The notes beneath the pieces are model-generated. The model worked only from the letters and a program-made list of their open reading frames with translations, was not told the DNA's origin and searched no databases. Below, piece after piece: positions 1 through 7,813 of a stretch of 41,406 nt of DNA (the stretch's first letter is position 1; every line of letters begins with the position of its first letter). The DNA lies in NCBI GenBank assembly GCA_964605095.1, contig CAZSBS010000004.1:1-41406 (forward strand). The letters are read 5' to 3'. Both the position numbers and the translations under genes were made by a program. This DNA comes from JAUWQU01 sp964605095 (GTDB lineage: Bacteria; Planctomycetota; Phycisphaerae; SM23-33).

Positions 1-93
1 GCCCAGCCTGCATGATGTCTCAATCGCGATGGAAACCGGACGATCCACTGGCAACCTTCCTCTGGTGAACGTGCCGGAATTGTAGATGGTCTA

Positions 94-192
94 CCCAGGG
101 ATTGCCATCCCTGGGCTTCGGGTCGTGGAAAGACGCATGCTTTCCTGTCTTGAAGCCCAGGGACCCCTTAGGGGCAGGTAGCAATCCCTGGG
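94..192. repeat. Nested inverted repeat upstream of the phosphoesterase
   Basis: Two exact 12-nt inverted repeats are nested. The outer pair is CCCAGGGATTGC (94-105) with GCAATCCCTGGG (181-192). The inner pair is TCCCTGGGCTTC (108-119) with GAAGCCCAGGGA (152-163). The arms are also similar to each other, because all carry the CCCAGGGA word. A single-stranded form would fold into a long hairpin. It resembles the palindromic modules at 15434-15896 in layout but not in exact sequence. Bases 1-93 show nothing recognisable. Confidence 0.7.
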
Positions 193-208
193 GCTCCGCC
201 AAACTCGT

Positions 209-238
209 TTGACATCCGGCGCGTTTTGCCGCTAGCAT
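209..238 (+). promoter_or_regulatory. Sigma70-type promoter for the phosphoesterase-yidC pair
   Basis: A perfect -35 TTGACA (209-214) is followed by an 18-nt spacer and the -10 TAGCAT (233-238, four of six consensus bases). Transcription would begin about 20 nt upstream of the ATG at 266, giving a short leader that holds AGGGAG (251-256). The call rests on consensus match and position only. Confidence 0.55.
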
Positions 239-265
239 GGTCGGCTTGGCAGGGAGTTTGGGATT

Positions 266-1039
266 ATGCTGGCGATAATAAGCGACATACATAGTAACGT
301 TGAGGCTCTGACGGCCGTGCTGGCTGACATTGCCGGGCGCGGCATCGAGAAGATCGCATGCCTGGGCGACGTCGTGGGCTACGGCCCGGAGCCGTGCCAG
401 TGCGTGGACCTCATCCGCCAGCGCGCGACGTTCACGCTGATGGGCAACCACGACTACGCGGTGATGTTCGAGCCCAGCCAGTTCAACATCTCGGCCGAGA
501 CCGCGTCGTTCTGGACCCGAGGCTGCCTGGAGGCCGAGCCGGACGACGCCAAGCGCAACGCGCGTTGGGCCTTTCTTGGCGGCCTGCCGGTCAAGTACAC
601 GATGAGCGGGCAGGAGTTCGGTTTTGGGGAGTTGATGTTCGTTCACGGCAGCCCTCGCAGGCCGATCAACGAGTACATTTTTCCTGACGACGTTTACAAC
701 GCCCCCGGCAAGGTCCAGACGGGCTTGGAGCGGATCGGGCACCTGTGCTTTGTTGGCCACACGCACGTGCCTGGCGTGTTCGTCGACGCGCCGGACTTTT
801 ACAGCCCCGACGAGTTGGAGTACGTCTACGAGGTCAACCCGGAGCGTAAGGCGATCATCAACGTCGGCTCCGTCGGCCAGCCTCGCGACCGCGACAACCG
901 CGCCAGCTACGTCGTGCTTGAGCCCGGCAAGGTGCGCTTCGTCCGCGTGCCCTACTCCGTCGAGAGCACCATGCAGAAGGTTCTGGCCATTTCCGACCTC
1001 GATAACTACCTGGGCCAGCGGCTCATGGAAGGACGCTGA
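266..1039 (+). CDS. Calcineurin-like metallophosphoesterase (YfcE/MJ0936-type)
   Basis: This 257-aa cytoplasmic protein has the metallophosphoesterase motifs in order: D-x-H at residues 7-9, GDVVGYGP at 34-41, GNHD at 60-63, a mid-protein FVHGSP, and GHTHVPGV in the second half. Those Asp, His and Asn residues normally hold two divalent metal ions that activate water for phosphoester hydrolysis. No signal peptide is present. The length fits small single-domain members such as YfcE and MJ0936, several of which cleave model phosphodiesters; the physiological substrate cannot be read from sequence. The ATG is set by AGGGAG at 251-256, nine bases upstream. yidC begins six bases after the stop, so the two are probably co-transcribed. 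Confidence 0.9.
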   Translation: MLAIISDIHSNVEALTAVLADIAGRGIEKIACLGDVVGYGPEPCQCVDLIRQRATFTLMGNHDYAVMFEPSQFNISAETASFWTRGCLEAEPDDAKRNARWAFLGGLPVKYTMSGQEFGFGELMFVHGSPRRPINEYIFPDDVYNAPGKVQTGLERIGHLCFVGHTHVPGVFVDAPDFYSPDELEYVYEVNPERKAIINVGSVGQPRDRDNRASYVVLEPGKVRFVRVPYSVESTMQKVLAISDLDNYLGQRLMEGR

Positions 1040-1045
1040 TAACAC

Positions 1046-3265
1046 GTGGATAAGAAACAACTAGGTTGGATCGCTATCATCCTGGCCGGCGGGCTGTTGC
1101 TGGGGATGCTGTGGATACAGAAGCGCTCCAACGACGAGCGCGCCAAAGACGCCCGCCAGGCCATCGCCCGCAGCCAAGCCGACGCCACCCCGGCCACGAC
1201 GCAACCCGCGCCGACCAGCCAGGGCGCAGCCGGGGCCACGACGGCGTCCGCCCCGGCTGGGGGCCTAAGGCCAGCCGTCGCCAACCGCGACGAGTGGCTC
1301 CAGGACCAAGCCGGCCTGGGCAAGCAGGACATATTCACCGCGGGCAACCTCGATCCGGCAAAGGGCTTCCTCTTCCAGGTCCAGTTCGACCGCCGGGGCG
1401 CCGCCATCCACACCGTCAAGCTGTCCCAGGTCTTCACCACCGACGCCGACAAACGCGCCTGGGAAGCCGCCAAGGGCGACCACGCGGCGTACCTGGCCGA
1501 GGTCGCGGCCTCCAAGGGCCGGCTCAAGGGGCACTACTGCTTGCTGAACCCTGTCGGGCAATTCAAGGCCTACGCGACGCAGCGGATCGTCGTTGGGCCA
1601 AAGGGATCGGCCCTGCCGCCGGCGGTCATCCGCCTGGACCAGTTGCCCTGGAAGCGGGAGGTCGCCGAGGCGAACACGAAACCCGCGAACACCGTCGAGG
1701 TCCGCTTTGCCGCCATCCTTTATCGAGACTTCAATCACGAGAAGCCCTCCGAGAAGGCCGACTACAGGCCCGCGCTGAAGATCACCAAGATATACACCAT
1801 CGTAAAGAATGACTACTCGCTGAAGATGCGCCTGAAGGTGGAGAATCTCTCATCCGAGCCGCTGGTGGCTTACATCGACCAGCTTGGCCCGGCCGGCGTG
1901 CCTCTGGAGGAGCTTTACCGGGGCAGTGACGACCGATTCCTGGTCTACGGCAAGCAGAAGGCCGACGGCGGGCAGATCGAAGCCACCTACAGGATGCACG
2001 CGGAGCTTCAGGGCGGCAAGGTTCCCGTAAACAGTCCGGTTGCCCTGGGCCGGTCCGACGACGCGGCGCCGGTTCTATGGGCGGGCGAGTCCAACAAGTT
2101 CTTCGCCTCGATGGTTTACCTGGAGCCGGCGGCGCCAGGCCGGCTCGCGGCGGCGGCGTGGGAGGCGGACTTCTATTTCCTCTCCGAGCCGGAGTCGCAG
2201 ACCAGCAACATTCATATCCCTGCCATCCGCATTGGCGGGCGGCGCCCGAAGGAGGACACCTTCGCCCATGTGCCGGACATGGCCCTGCCGGCAGGCGGGG
2301 GCAAGGAGATGACCTTCGACATCTTCGCCGGGCCCAAGAAGCGGGACATGCTCACGGATGCCTCGGCGCCGTACTTCAAGCCGCTCTACAAGCAGCTCGA
2401 CTACATCGGCTCGATCAACTTCCAGAGCTGCTTCTGCGCCTTCGACTCGCTGACGCTGGGCATGATGTGGCTGCTCCAGGCGATATCGAAACTCGCCTTC
2501 GGCAACTACGGCGTCGCCATCATGATCCTCGTGGTCCTGGTCCGCCTGGTGCTGCACCCGCTGACCAAGAAGAGCCAGATGAGCATGATGAACATGCAGA
2601 AGCTGGCCCCCGAGATGGAGAAGATCAAGAAGAAGTACGCCGACGACAAGGAAGCCCTTCAGCGCGAGCAGATGAAGCTCTACAAGCACCAGGGGCTTGG
2701 GCCAATGCTCGGCTGCCTGCCTATGTTCCTCCAGATGCCCATCTGGATCAGCCTATGGGGCTCGCTGAGCGTCGCCGTCGAGCTGCGCCACGCCGCCTTC
2801 CTGCCGATCTGGATAACGGACCTGGCGGCGCCCGACGCGATCTTCTCCTGGTCCTCCCCCATCATCCTGCCGCTGATCGGCGGCATGACCGGGCCGATTC
2901 ACACCTTCAACCTGCTGCCGCTGCTGCTGACCGTCGCGATGTTCCTCCAGGCCAAGCTCAATCCGCAGATGACCGGGGCCACAGCCGCGCCAACCAAAGA
3001 GCAGCAAACCCAGCAGAAGATGATGCGGTACATGATGCCGGCCATGATGCTGGTGTTCTTCTACAACGCGGCCAGCGGCCTGACGCTCTACATCATGACC
3101 TCCACCTTCGCCGGCGTCTTCGAGCAGATGGTCATCCGCAGGCACATCGCGGCCAAACAGGCCGCCGAGGCCGCCACGACCATCACCGTCCGGATTCCCG
3201 GAAAGGCCTCGCGAGACAACAGGCCCAAAAAGCCCAAGGGGCCAATGTCCTTCAAGAAGGGCTGA
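1046..3265 (+). CDS. yidC: Membrane protein insertase YidC
   Basis: This 739-aa protein inserts and folds inner-membrane proteins, alone or with the Sec translocon. Residues 7-25 form the N-terminal transmembrane helix. A Pro/Ala/Thr-rich linker follows, then the large periplasmic beta-sandwich domain to about residue 430. The conserved insertase core spans roughly 465-700. Its hydrophilic-groove arginine is R500 within VRLVLHPLTKKS, followed by a charged amphipathic hairpin (EMEKIKKKY) and further hydrophobic segments. The tail is Lys/Arg-rich, as expected for ribosome contact. Start is GTG; GGAAGGA at 1027-1033 lies inside the end of the upstream gene, 12 nt away. The usual yidC neighbours rnpA and rpmH are absent; a metallophosphoesterase precedes it instead. 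The family call is secure. Confidence 0.95.
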   Translation: MDKKQLGWIAIILAGGLLLGMLWIQKRSNDERAKDARQAIARSQADATPATTQPAPTSQGAAGATTASAPAGGLRPAVANRDEWLQDQAGLGKQDIFTAGNLDPAKGFLFQVQFDRRGAAIHTVKLSQVFTTDADKRAWEAAKGDHAAYLAEVAASKGRLKGHYCLLNPVGQFKAYATQRIVVGPKGSALPPAVIRLDQLPWKREVAEANTKPANTVEVRFAAILYRDFNHEKPSEKADYRPALKITKIYTIVKNDYSLKMRLKVENLSSEPLVAYIDQLGPAGVPLEELYRGSDDRFLVYGKQKADGGQIEATYRMHAELQGGKVPVNSPVALGRSDDAAPVLWAGESNKFFASMVYLEPAAPGRLAAAAWEADFYFLSEPESQTSNIHIPAIRIGGRRPKEDTFAHVPDMALPAGGGKEMTFDIFAGPKKRDMLTDASAPYFKPLYKQLDYIGSINFQSCFCAFDSLTLGMMWLLQAISKLAFGNYGVAIMILVVLVRLVLHPLTKKSQMSMMNMQKLAPEMEKIKKKYADDKEALQREQMKLYKHQGLGPMLGCLPMFLQMPIWISLWGSLSVAVELRHAAFLPIWITDLAAPDAIFSWSSPIILPLIGGMTGPIHTFNLLPLLLTVAMFLQAKLNPQMTGATAAPTKEQQTQQKMMRYMMPAMMLVFFYNAASGLTLYIMTSTFAGVFEQMVIRRHIAAKQAAEAATTITVRIPGKASRDNRPKKPKGPMSFKKG

Positions 3266-3399
3266 TGCCGGAAAAGAAAACGGCGGAACCCGTAAAAACA
3301 ACATCGGAACCTGCTCAGGGCTTGCATGAATTGTCCGAGCCTTGGCCTTGTCGTTGGCGGTTCTCCCTGGGGCGCGGCGGCCGCGCGACAGGCTTGTGA
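3265..3399 (+). CDS. Small ORF overlapping the yidC stop (44 aa)
   Basis: An ATG shares its first base with the last base of the yidC stop (TGATG), the arrangement used in translational coupling. The 44-residue product begins MPEKKTAEPVKTTSEPAQ and is Lys/Glu/Thr-rich, then becomes Trp/Arg/Gly-rich, with no recognisable domain. In many bacteria the gene after yidC is jag, but nothing Jag-like is visible, so this could be a decayed start of a lost gene or simply chance. I do not recognise it and would treat it as tentative. Confidence 0.2.
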   Translation: MPEKKTAEPVKTTSEPAQGLHELSEPWPCRWRFSLGRGGRATGL

Positions 3400-3423
3400 C
3401 GCGGAACGGGCCGACTTCCACCC

Positions 3424-3451
3424 TTGCCTCGTCGCCGGGGCCGTGTACAAT
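3424..3451 (+). promoter_or_regulatory. Promoter upstream of the VOC gene
   Basis: TTGCCT (3424-3429) and TACAAT (3446-3451) are separated by 16 nt, a good sigma70-like pair in otherwise very GC-rich sequence. It lies about 100 nt before the GTG at 3550, so the VOC gene would have its own transcript with a leader of about 90 nt. Confidence 0.45.
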
Positions 3452-3549
3452 CTTCGCAACGACCCGCGCCGGCTGCGGGCCGGGGCGAATATCCGGGCAA
3501 TGCGGTCCGGACGCCTTCGGCTGGGCCGGACGGGTGAAAGGAGTCAGCC

Positions 3550-3867
3550 GTGAGACAGTTCCACCACCTGGGTATACCCGTCGGCGAGAAGATGCCGGAG
3601 ATGGGCTACTTCGCGAGCATCAAGTGCTGGGCAACCGACCCCGACAAAACGCACGGGCGCGTCGAGTACCTGTTCTTCGAGCCGGGCTCGCCGATAACCG
3701 ACCCGGTCCTCTCGGAGCCCCACGTGGCCTTCCGTGTCGACGACTTGGACAAGGAGATCAAGGGCAAGAAGTGCGTCGTCGGCCCGATGACGCTGCCCGA
3801 GGGCATCAAGCTCGCCTTCTTCTACGTCGACGGCTGCCTGACCGAGTATCACCAGATCCTCGGCTAA
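3550..3867 (+). CDS. VOC-superfamily (glyoxalase/dioxygenase fold) protein
   Basis: This 105-aa cytoplasmic protein opens with RQFHHLGIPV, the first beta-strand of the vicinal-oxygen-chelate fold with a possible metal-ligand His, and closes with EYHQILG, the usual position of a Glu ligand. A central stretch, EPHVAFRVDDLD, is the second betaalphabeta module's characteristic H-x-A-F-x-V. Members bind metals or small molecules (glyoxalase I, fosfomycin-resistance enzymes, extradiol dioxygenases, antibiotic-binding proteins); sequence alone does not say which. GTG start is chosen because AAGGAG (3538-3543) lies six bases upstream. It has its own promoter and converges on the methyltransferase gene. 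Confidence 0.8.
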   Translation: MRQFHHLGIPVGEKMPEMGYFASIKCWATDPDKTHGRVEYLFFEPGSPITDPVLSEPHVAFRVDDLDKEIKGKKCVVGPMTLPEGIKLAFFYVDGCLTEYHQILG

Positions 3868-3888
3868 GCACAGTGCAATACCTTTGTT

Positions 3889-3910
3889 CCTGCTCGCTGA
3901 AGCGAACAGG
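3889..3910. terminator. Hairpin between convergent genes
   Basis: CCTG-C-TCGC, loop TGAA, GCGA-A-CAGG forms an eight-base-pair stem with one mismatch, between the VOC gene stop (3867) and the end of the convergent methyltransferase gene (3981). There is no U-run on either side, so a terminator role is possible but weakly supported. Confidence 0.25.
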
Positions 3911-3980
3911 CCTCGGCAAGCCCGTGCCTGCGCTGCTTCACCAGCGGCTACGCGGGGCTGCGCCGGCTACCGGTTACCGG

Positions 3981-4916
3981 CTACTGACTGGCTTTTCTTG
4001 CCCGCAGGGCCAGGAACATCGGGATTTCGCGGCGGGCGCGGTCTTCCTCGGCCGCACGCGGACCCGGCTCGCTTACGCGGTGGCTGGGCCATTCCTCCAG
4101 GGCATCGATGAGCAGCCCGGCCGAGGCGAAGGCATGGACGTAGACCTCGATCGGTCGGTGCCAGGTAACCGTCGTCACGGCGGGCTTGCCCTCGGCGGCC
4201 TGGGCGGGGTTCATCACGATTGCTCGGCTGGCAATTGACAGGTATGCGTCAACTCGGCGGTACTGTCTGACAGCCGGCGGCGCGGCGGCGTCCCAGCCCC
4301 AGGACGTCTGGCCCGGCGAGCGGAAGGCTGGGTGAAGGACGACCGCCACGAACAGCCCGCCAGGCTTGAGCATCGTGGCGGCGCCGTGCAGGGCCGGCTC
4401 GAAGGGGTCCATGTTCATCAGTGCCAGCACGCACGAGGCCGCGTCGAAAGATTCCCTGGCTTTGGCCAGTTCGCCCACGGCGCCGAGGTGCCTTGCATCG
4501 CCGACGGCGAATCGTGGCCGATGCTCAGCCGGCATGTGGGCGGCGAGTTTACCGGCGGCCTCGACGAGTTGGCCCGAGGCGTCGACGCCCATGCATGCCG
4601 CGCCGAGCTGCGCCAGTCGGCGGCACAGCACGCCCTCGCCGCAGGCGATGTCCAGCACCCGCTGGCCGGGGAAAGGCTCGATCAGGCGCAGCACGCCCGG
4701 CAGGACGACGTTTTCGTGGAAGTCACTGCGTTTGCCGGCTACGAGTCCCTCGTACCATCCGGCTACGTGGTCCCACCCGCCCGGCCGGGGCTCCTGCCGG
4801 CCCGGCCCGCCAGTGGCATCGCGGCCCCGGCGAGCCTGCTTGCCGCGGCGCGGGCCGCTGTGCGATCCGGAGTGGCCCTGGCCTGACCCGCCTGGTTTTA
4901 CTGGCTTATCTGACAT
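3981..4916 (-). CDS. Class I SAM-dependent methyltransferase
   Basis: This 311-aa protein has an N-terminal 45 residues rich in Gly, Ser, Lys and Arg, probably disordered, then a Rossmann-fold methyltransferase domain. Motif I is VLDIACGEG at residues 87-95, followed by an acidic strand end (GVDASGQ) and FAVGDARHL; the LKPGGLFVAVVLHP segment is the typical post-motif IV loop. This domain resembles the methyltransferase type 11 group (UbiE-like), which acts on small molecules, lipids or quinones; the substrate is unknown. An unusual basic N-terminal tail might bind nucleic acid or may indicate a later start, but no better ribosome binding site is obvious. It is divergent from the MsrBA gene and has its own promoter. 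Confidence 0.85.
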   Translation of the reverse strand: MSDKPVKPGGSGQGHSGSHSGPRRGKQARRGRDATGGPGRQEPRPGGWDHVAGWYEGLVAGKRSDFHENVVLPGVLRLIEPFPGQRVLDIACGEGVLCRRLAQLGAACMGVDASGQLVEAAGKLAAHMPAEHRPRFAVGDARHLGAVGELAKARESFDAASCVLALMNMDPFEPALHGAATMLKPGGLFVAVVLHPAFRSPGQTSWGWDAAAPPAVRQYRRVDAYLSIASRAIVMNPAQAAEGKPAVTTVTWHRPIEVYVHAFASAGLLIDALEEWPSHRVSEPGPRAAEEDRARREIPMFLALRARKASQ

Positions 4917-4938
4917 TCATTCTCGATGGCTTGCGTGC

Positions 4939-4967
4939 ATGCTATCGCAGGGCGACTGCCTGGGCAA
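4939..4967 (-). promoter_or_regulatory. Promoter for the methyltransferase gene
   Basis: On the minus strand TTGCCC (4967-4962), a 17-nt spacer and TAGCAT (4944-4939) make a plausible sigma70-type promoter about 25 nt before the ATG at 4916. It is arranged back-to-back with the msrBA promoter at 5016-5044. Confidence 0.45.
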
Positions 4968-5015
4968 GTGCCGCAAGTCACGGTGTCAAATCACGGCGCC
5001 GCCGTCAAGCGCAGC

Positions 5016-5044
5016 TTTATCGTCGTTGGGCGATCGCCTATAAT
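5016..5044 (+). promoter_or_regulatory. Promoter for the msrBA fusion gene
   Basis: A perfect -10 TATAAT (5039-5044) is preceded by a weak -35 (TTTATC, 5016-5021) at 17 nt. Transcription would begin near 5051, which rules out the in-frame GTG at 5050 as the start and supports the GTG at 5074 with AAGAGG at 5060-5065. Confidence 0.55.
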
Positions 5045-5073
5045 GAAACGTGCTCAGACAAGAGGTATATATT

Positions 5074-6141
5074 GTGAGTGCCACACGATACGGCGTGCTT
5101 GCCGTTGTCGCTGTGGCGATTGCGGCACTTAGCATAGGATTTAACGGCATGGACCAGAAGAGGGCCGATTCGCCGGCGAAGGCTCAGCAGGGACAGGCCA
5201 TCGAAACCGCCATGCCGCCTCTGACCGCCGACGAGGCTCGCATCATCCGGGACAAGGGCACCGAGGCCCCGTTTACGGGCAAGTACTGGGACTTCTCGGG
5301 CCAGGGCGTGTACCTCTGCCGCCAGTGCGGCAGCCCGCTGTACACGTCCAAGACCAAGTTCCGCAGCGAGTGCGGCTGGCCTAGCTTCGACGATGAGATC
5401 CCAGGCGCCGTCATTCGCCGGGGCGACGCCGACGGGCGGCGAACGGAGATCATCTGCGCACACTGCAATGGGCACCTCGGGCACGTGTTTATCGGCGAGG
5501 GCTATACCGAGAAGAACACGCGCCACTGCGTGAACTCCGCGTCGCTCGTGTTCCGCACGGCTGAGGAAATGAAACAGGCTGCCGACAAGGCTGCCGCCGA
5601 CAAGGCCAAGGCTGCCCCTGCGACCCCGGCCACCAAGCCTGCAACCGAGGTCGCGATCTTCGCCGGCGGGTGTTTCTGGGGCGTCGAGCACTTTTTCGAC
5701 AAGGCCCCTGGCGTCATCAGCGCCACCTCCGGCTACACCGGCGGGGCGACCAAGAACCCCACCTACGAGGATGTCTGCACCGGCCGCACCGGCCACGCCG
5801 AGGCCGTAAAGGTGGTCTACGACCCGGCCAGGACTTCCTACGAGGCCCTGGCCAGGCTGTTCTTCGAGATCCACGACCCGACCACCGTCAACCGCCAGGG
5901 CCCGGACGCCGGCACGCAGTACCGCTCAGCCATCTTCTGCATGAACGACCAGCAGAAGACGATCGCCGAAAAGCTCATCCAGCAGCTTCGCGACAAGGGA
6001 TACAAGGTGGTAACGCGGGTCGAGAAGGCATCGACGTTCTACCCGGCCGAGCAATACCACCAGGCCTACCTGGTAAAGCATCCCGGCCGACCCGAATGCC
6101 ACGTCCACACCCCGCGCTTCGAGATTCCGCTGGAGCCTTGA
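5074..6141 (+). CDS. msrBA: Membrane-tethered MsrB-MsrA methionine sulfoxide reductase fusion
   Basis: This 355-aa protein reduces both diastereomers of methionine sulfoxide in oxidised proteins. Residues 7-23 are a hydrophobic N-terminal helix, placing the enzyme on the periplasmic face or in the periplasm. The MsrB domain (about 50-162) has the zinc ligands C82, C85, C128 and C131, and the catalytic C152 in RHCVNS. An Ala/Lys linker (about 165-190) leads to the MsrA domain with catalytic C200 in GGCFWG. MsrB acts on the R form, MsrA on the S form. The order is MsrB then MsrA, the reverse of Neisseria PilB. GTG at 5074 is preferred because AAGAGG lies eight bases upstream. It ends one base from the convergent antitoxin gene. 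Electron donors for the periplasm are not visible here. Confidence 0.92.
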   Translation: MSATRYGVLAVVAVAIAALSIGFNGMDQKRADSPAKAQQGQAIETAMPPLTADEARIIRDKGTEAPFTGKYWDFSGQGVYLCRQCGSPLYTSKTKFRSECGWPSFDDEIPGAVIRRGDADGRRTEIICAHCNGHLGHVFIGEGYTEKNTRHCVNSASLVFRTAEEMKQAADKAAADKAKAAPATPATKPATEVAIFAGGCFWGVEHFFDKAPGVISATSGYTGGATKNPTYEDVCTGRTGHAEAVKVVYDPARTSYEALARLFFEIHDPTTVNRQGPDAGTQYRSAIFCMNDQQKTIAEKLIQQLRDKGYKVVTRVEKASTFYPAEQYHQAYLVKHPGRPECHVHTPRFEIPLEP

Positions 6142-6142
6142 A

Positions 6143-6415
6143 CTAAAGCCTCATCGCCTTCTTGACCTGGGCCCACGGTTCTTGGGGCTTGCCCTTTGCC
6201 GCCTTCATGGCGTCCAGGTCCAGCTTGTCCTCAAGCCGGTCCAACAGTTCCAGGTCTTCCATGGGCACCAGGGCGAAAAGATTCTTTCCCCGCCTTTCGA
6301 CGACAAGGCGCTCGCCCCGCAGGGAAACGCGGTTGCCAAGGTCGGCCAGGTGTTCGCGCGCCTCGGTTATGGAGATCGTTTCCATTTGCCATGCCCACTC
6401 TGCATAGTTGTTCAT
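6143..6415 (-). CDS. Phd/YefM-family antitoxin-like protein without a visible toxin
   Basis: This 90-aa protein contains METISITEAREHLADLGN, then a GERLVVERRGKNLFALVPMEDL segment, the two halves of the Phd/YefM fold that dimerises on DNA operators. The C-terminal part, which in true antitoxins wraps the toxin, is short and charged. Its ATG (6415-6413) overlaps the flavodoxin gene's stop as ATGA, so translation is probably coupled; an alternative start is Met11 at 6385. No toxin (Doc, YoeB, PIN) follows: the next gene is the convergent msrBA. It may be a solitary antitoxin, a repurposed regulator of this redox operon, or a remnant of a lost pair. Confidence 0.75.
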   Translation of the reverse strand: MNNYAEWAWQMETISITEAREHLADLGNRVSLRGERLVVERRGKNLFALVPMEDLELLDRLEDKLDLDAMKAAKGKPQEPWAQVKKAMRL

Positions 6416-6870
6416 ACTGACGCCGCGGCCGCGGCGAGGTCTCGGCCTAGCTTTCCGCAGACGTCGAGCGTCTTTTGGTCAGGCTTGCCCTTGGACTCGA
6501 CCACGTCGCCGACGAGCGTGCCGATCCCCTGGAAGAGCTTGACCAGCGGGCCTCGTACGGCCCCACCTCCGCCGTGGGAGTAGAACAGGCTATAGGGCTT
6601 GCCCGTCAGGCCTTCGGGTTTGGCCTGCTTGGCGATGTGCCAATCGTCCAGGAATACCTTGAGCCCCCCGGCGAGGTAGCTGTAGTAGTCGGGCGTGCCG
6701 AAGGCGACGGCGTTGGCCTGGCGGAAACGCTCGATGTCCAGCCGGCCTTCGTTGGTGTTCATCAGCGAAACCTCCGCCCCGCCCAACCTGGCGCCCGCGG
6801 CCAGCGCCTCGGCCATCGCCTTGGTGTTGCCGTGCTCCTGCGAATGGTATAGAACCAGAATCGATGCCAT
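6412..6870 (-). CDS. Flavodoxin-family FMN protein
   Basis: This 152-aa cytoplasmic protein starts MASILVLYHSQEHGNTKAMA: a beta-strand followed by the phosphate-binding loop that holds the FMN phosphate (residues 10-16). A second flavin loop, TPDYYSYLAGGLKVFLDDW, and FYSHGGGGAVRG later in the chain match the flavodoxin/WrbA-like group. It would carry one or two electrons to a partner; position just downstream of rubrerythrin suggests that it serves peroxide or oxygen detoxification, although this is inference. The ATG at 6870 is set by GGAG eight bases upstream (6882-6879). It overlaps the antitoxin gene by ATGA and lies 103 bp after the rubrerythrin gene. Confidence 0.85.
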   Translation of the reverse strand: MASILVLYHSQEHGNTKAMAEALAAGARLGGAEVSLMNTNEGRLDIERFRQANAVAFGTPDYYSYLAGGLKVFLDDWHIAKQAKPEGLTGKPYSLFYSHGGGGAVRGPLVKLFQGIGTLVGDVVESKGKPDQKTLDVCGKLGRDLAAAAASV

Positions 6871-6973
6871 AAGTTCATCTCCAGTAGTCATACAAGTGCC
6901 GATAGCGGTTTGCGTGGGCCTCGGCCCGAACGGCGATGCTTCGCCCGGTCGGCCTACGGCCAACTGCCAACGG

Positions 6974-7510
6974 CTAGAAGTTCTCCGCGGCGATCTCGTA
7001 GTACGCCTGCGGGTGCTTGCAGACCGGGCAAATGGTCGGGGGCTTGTTGCCCTCGTGAATGAGGCCGCAGTTGCGGCAGCGCCACTTAACCTTCTCAGGC
7101 CGGGCGAAGACCGCGCCGGCTTCGAAGTTCGCCAGCAGCTTCCTGTAGCGGGCCTCGTGCTCCTTCTCGATCTTCGCCAGGCCGTCGAACAGGCGGGCAA
7201 TGTCATCCAAGCCTTCCTCGCGGGCCGTCTTGGCCATGCCGGGGTACATTTCGGTCCACTCGTGGTTCTCCCCGCCGGCTGCGGCCTGGAGATTCGCCCG
7301 CGTCTCGCCGATGCCCGCCAGCAGCTTGAAGTGCAGCTTGGCGTGCTCTTTCTCCTGCTCGGCCGTCTCAAGGAATATCGCGGCGATCTGCTCGTAGCCT
7401 TCCTTTTTCGCCGCCGAGGCGAAGTACGTGTACTTGTTGCGGGCCTGCGACTCGCCCGCGAAAGCATCCTTCAGGTTCTGCTCGGTCTTGCTGCCCTTGA
7501 GTTCGGCCAT
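6974..7510 (-). CDS. rbr: Rubrerythrin
   Basis: This 178-aa protein is a non-haem diiron peroxidase that reduces hydrogen peroxide with electrons from NADH via rubredoxin-like carriers, typical of anaerobes and microaerophiles. The ferritin-like four-helix domain carries E20, E53 and H56 at the same numbers as in the Desulfovibrio protein, then E84/E87 in EWTEMYP and the E115-H118 helix. The C-terminal rubredoxin-like domain binds iron through C145, C148, C161 and C164. ATG at 7510 is fixed by AAGGAG nine bases upstream; an in-frame start further up lies inside the promoter. It leads the rbr-flavodoxin-antitoxin operon and has a strong promoter. Confidence 0.95.
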   Translation of the reverse strand: MAELKGSKTEQNLKDAFAGESQARNKYTYFASAAKKEGYEQIAAIFLETAEQEKEHAKLHFKLLAGIGETRANLQAAAGGENHEWTEMYPGMAKTAREEGLDDIARLFDGLAKIEKEHEARYRKLLANFEAGAVFARPEKVKWRCRNCGLIHEGNKPPTICPVCKHPQAYYEIAAENF

Positions 7511-7613
7511 GGTCTTTCGCTCCTTGCTCGAATGACGAATTGGTCTCGTATCCCGGCCGCCGGTGGCCGGGGCGCTTGCCGGCCGGTGCGGCAGAATCAC
7601 TTCCCGGCTCAAC

Positions 7614-7642
7614 AGTATAGCCCGAGACTGGGAGGTGGTCAA
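7614..7642 (-). promoter_or_regulatory. Strong promoter for the rubrerythrin operon
   Basis: On the minus strand TTGACC (7642-7637), a 17-nt spacer and TATACT (7619-7614) match the sigma70 consensus at ten of twelve positions. The start would fall about 100 nt before the ATG at 7510. No clear PerR or Fur operator was seen. Confidence 0.65.
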
Positions 7643-7647
7643 AGCAT

Positions 7648-7763
7648 GGCGTCTTGATGTTTTCTTGATGCCGAGTGAAATCCGCGAACCGACCGCCGTC
7701 TAACTCATGGGAAAGATGGCCGGTACGTCCTTGTGAGGTCGCCTGGCCACTCCGCCAATGGCG
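7648..7763. repeat. Upstream repeat block, copy A
   Basis: This block shares GGCGTCTTGATGTTTT (7648-7663) exactly with 8935-8950, and GAGGTCGCCTGGCC plus following bases (7734-7763) with slight divergence at 9038-9067. The two blocks stand in the same order in front of the promoters of the PEP-CTERM gene and the triple-repeat gene. This shows the two upstream regions descend from one ancestor. Confidence 0.65.
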
Positions 7764-7785
7764 TCGGGAAACAGTTGGAAAACAG

Positions 7786-7813
7786 TTGACGCCCCGCGTT
7801 TTGTTGGTACAAT
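7786..7813 (+). promoter_or_regulatory. Promoter of the PEP-CTERM gene with long structured leader
   Basis: TTGACG (7786-7791), 16 nt, TACAAT (7808-7813) form a good sigma70-type promoter. The next start codon with a ribosome binding site is at 8118, so the leader is about 300 nt. It can fold: CTCACT (7835-7840) with AGTGAG (7899-7904) encloses CTTCGCG/CGCGAAG (7839-7845/7860-7866) and GCCGGC/GCCGGC (7872-7877/7886-7891), then GTGCG/CGCAC (7910-7914/7928-7932). Confidence 0.5.

Noticed and set aside
20..1060. A 346-codon minus-strand frame over the phosphoesterase
   Set aside because: The plus strand has complete metallophosphoesterase motifs; the opposite frame has none.
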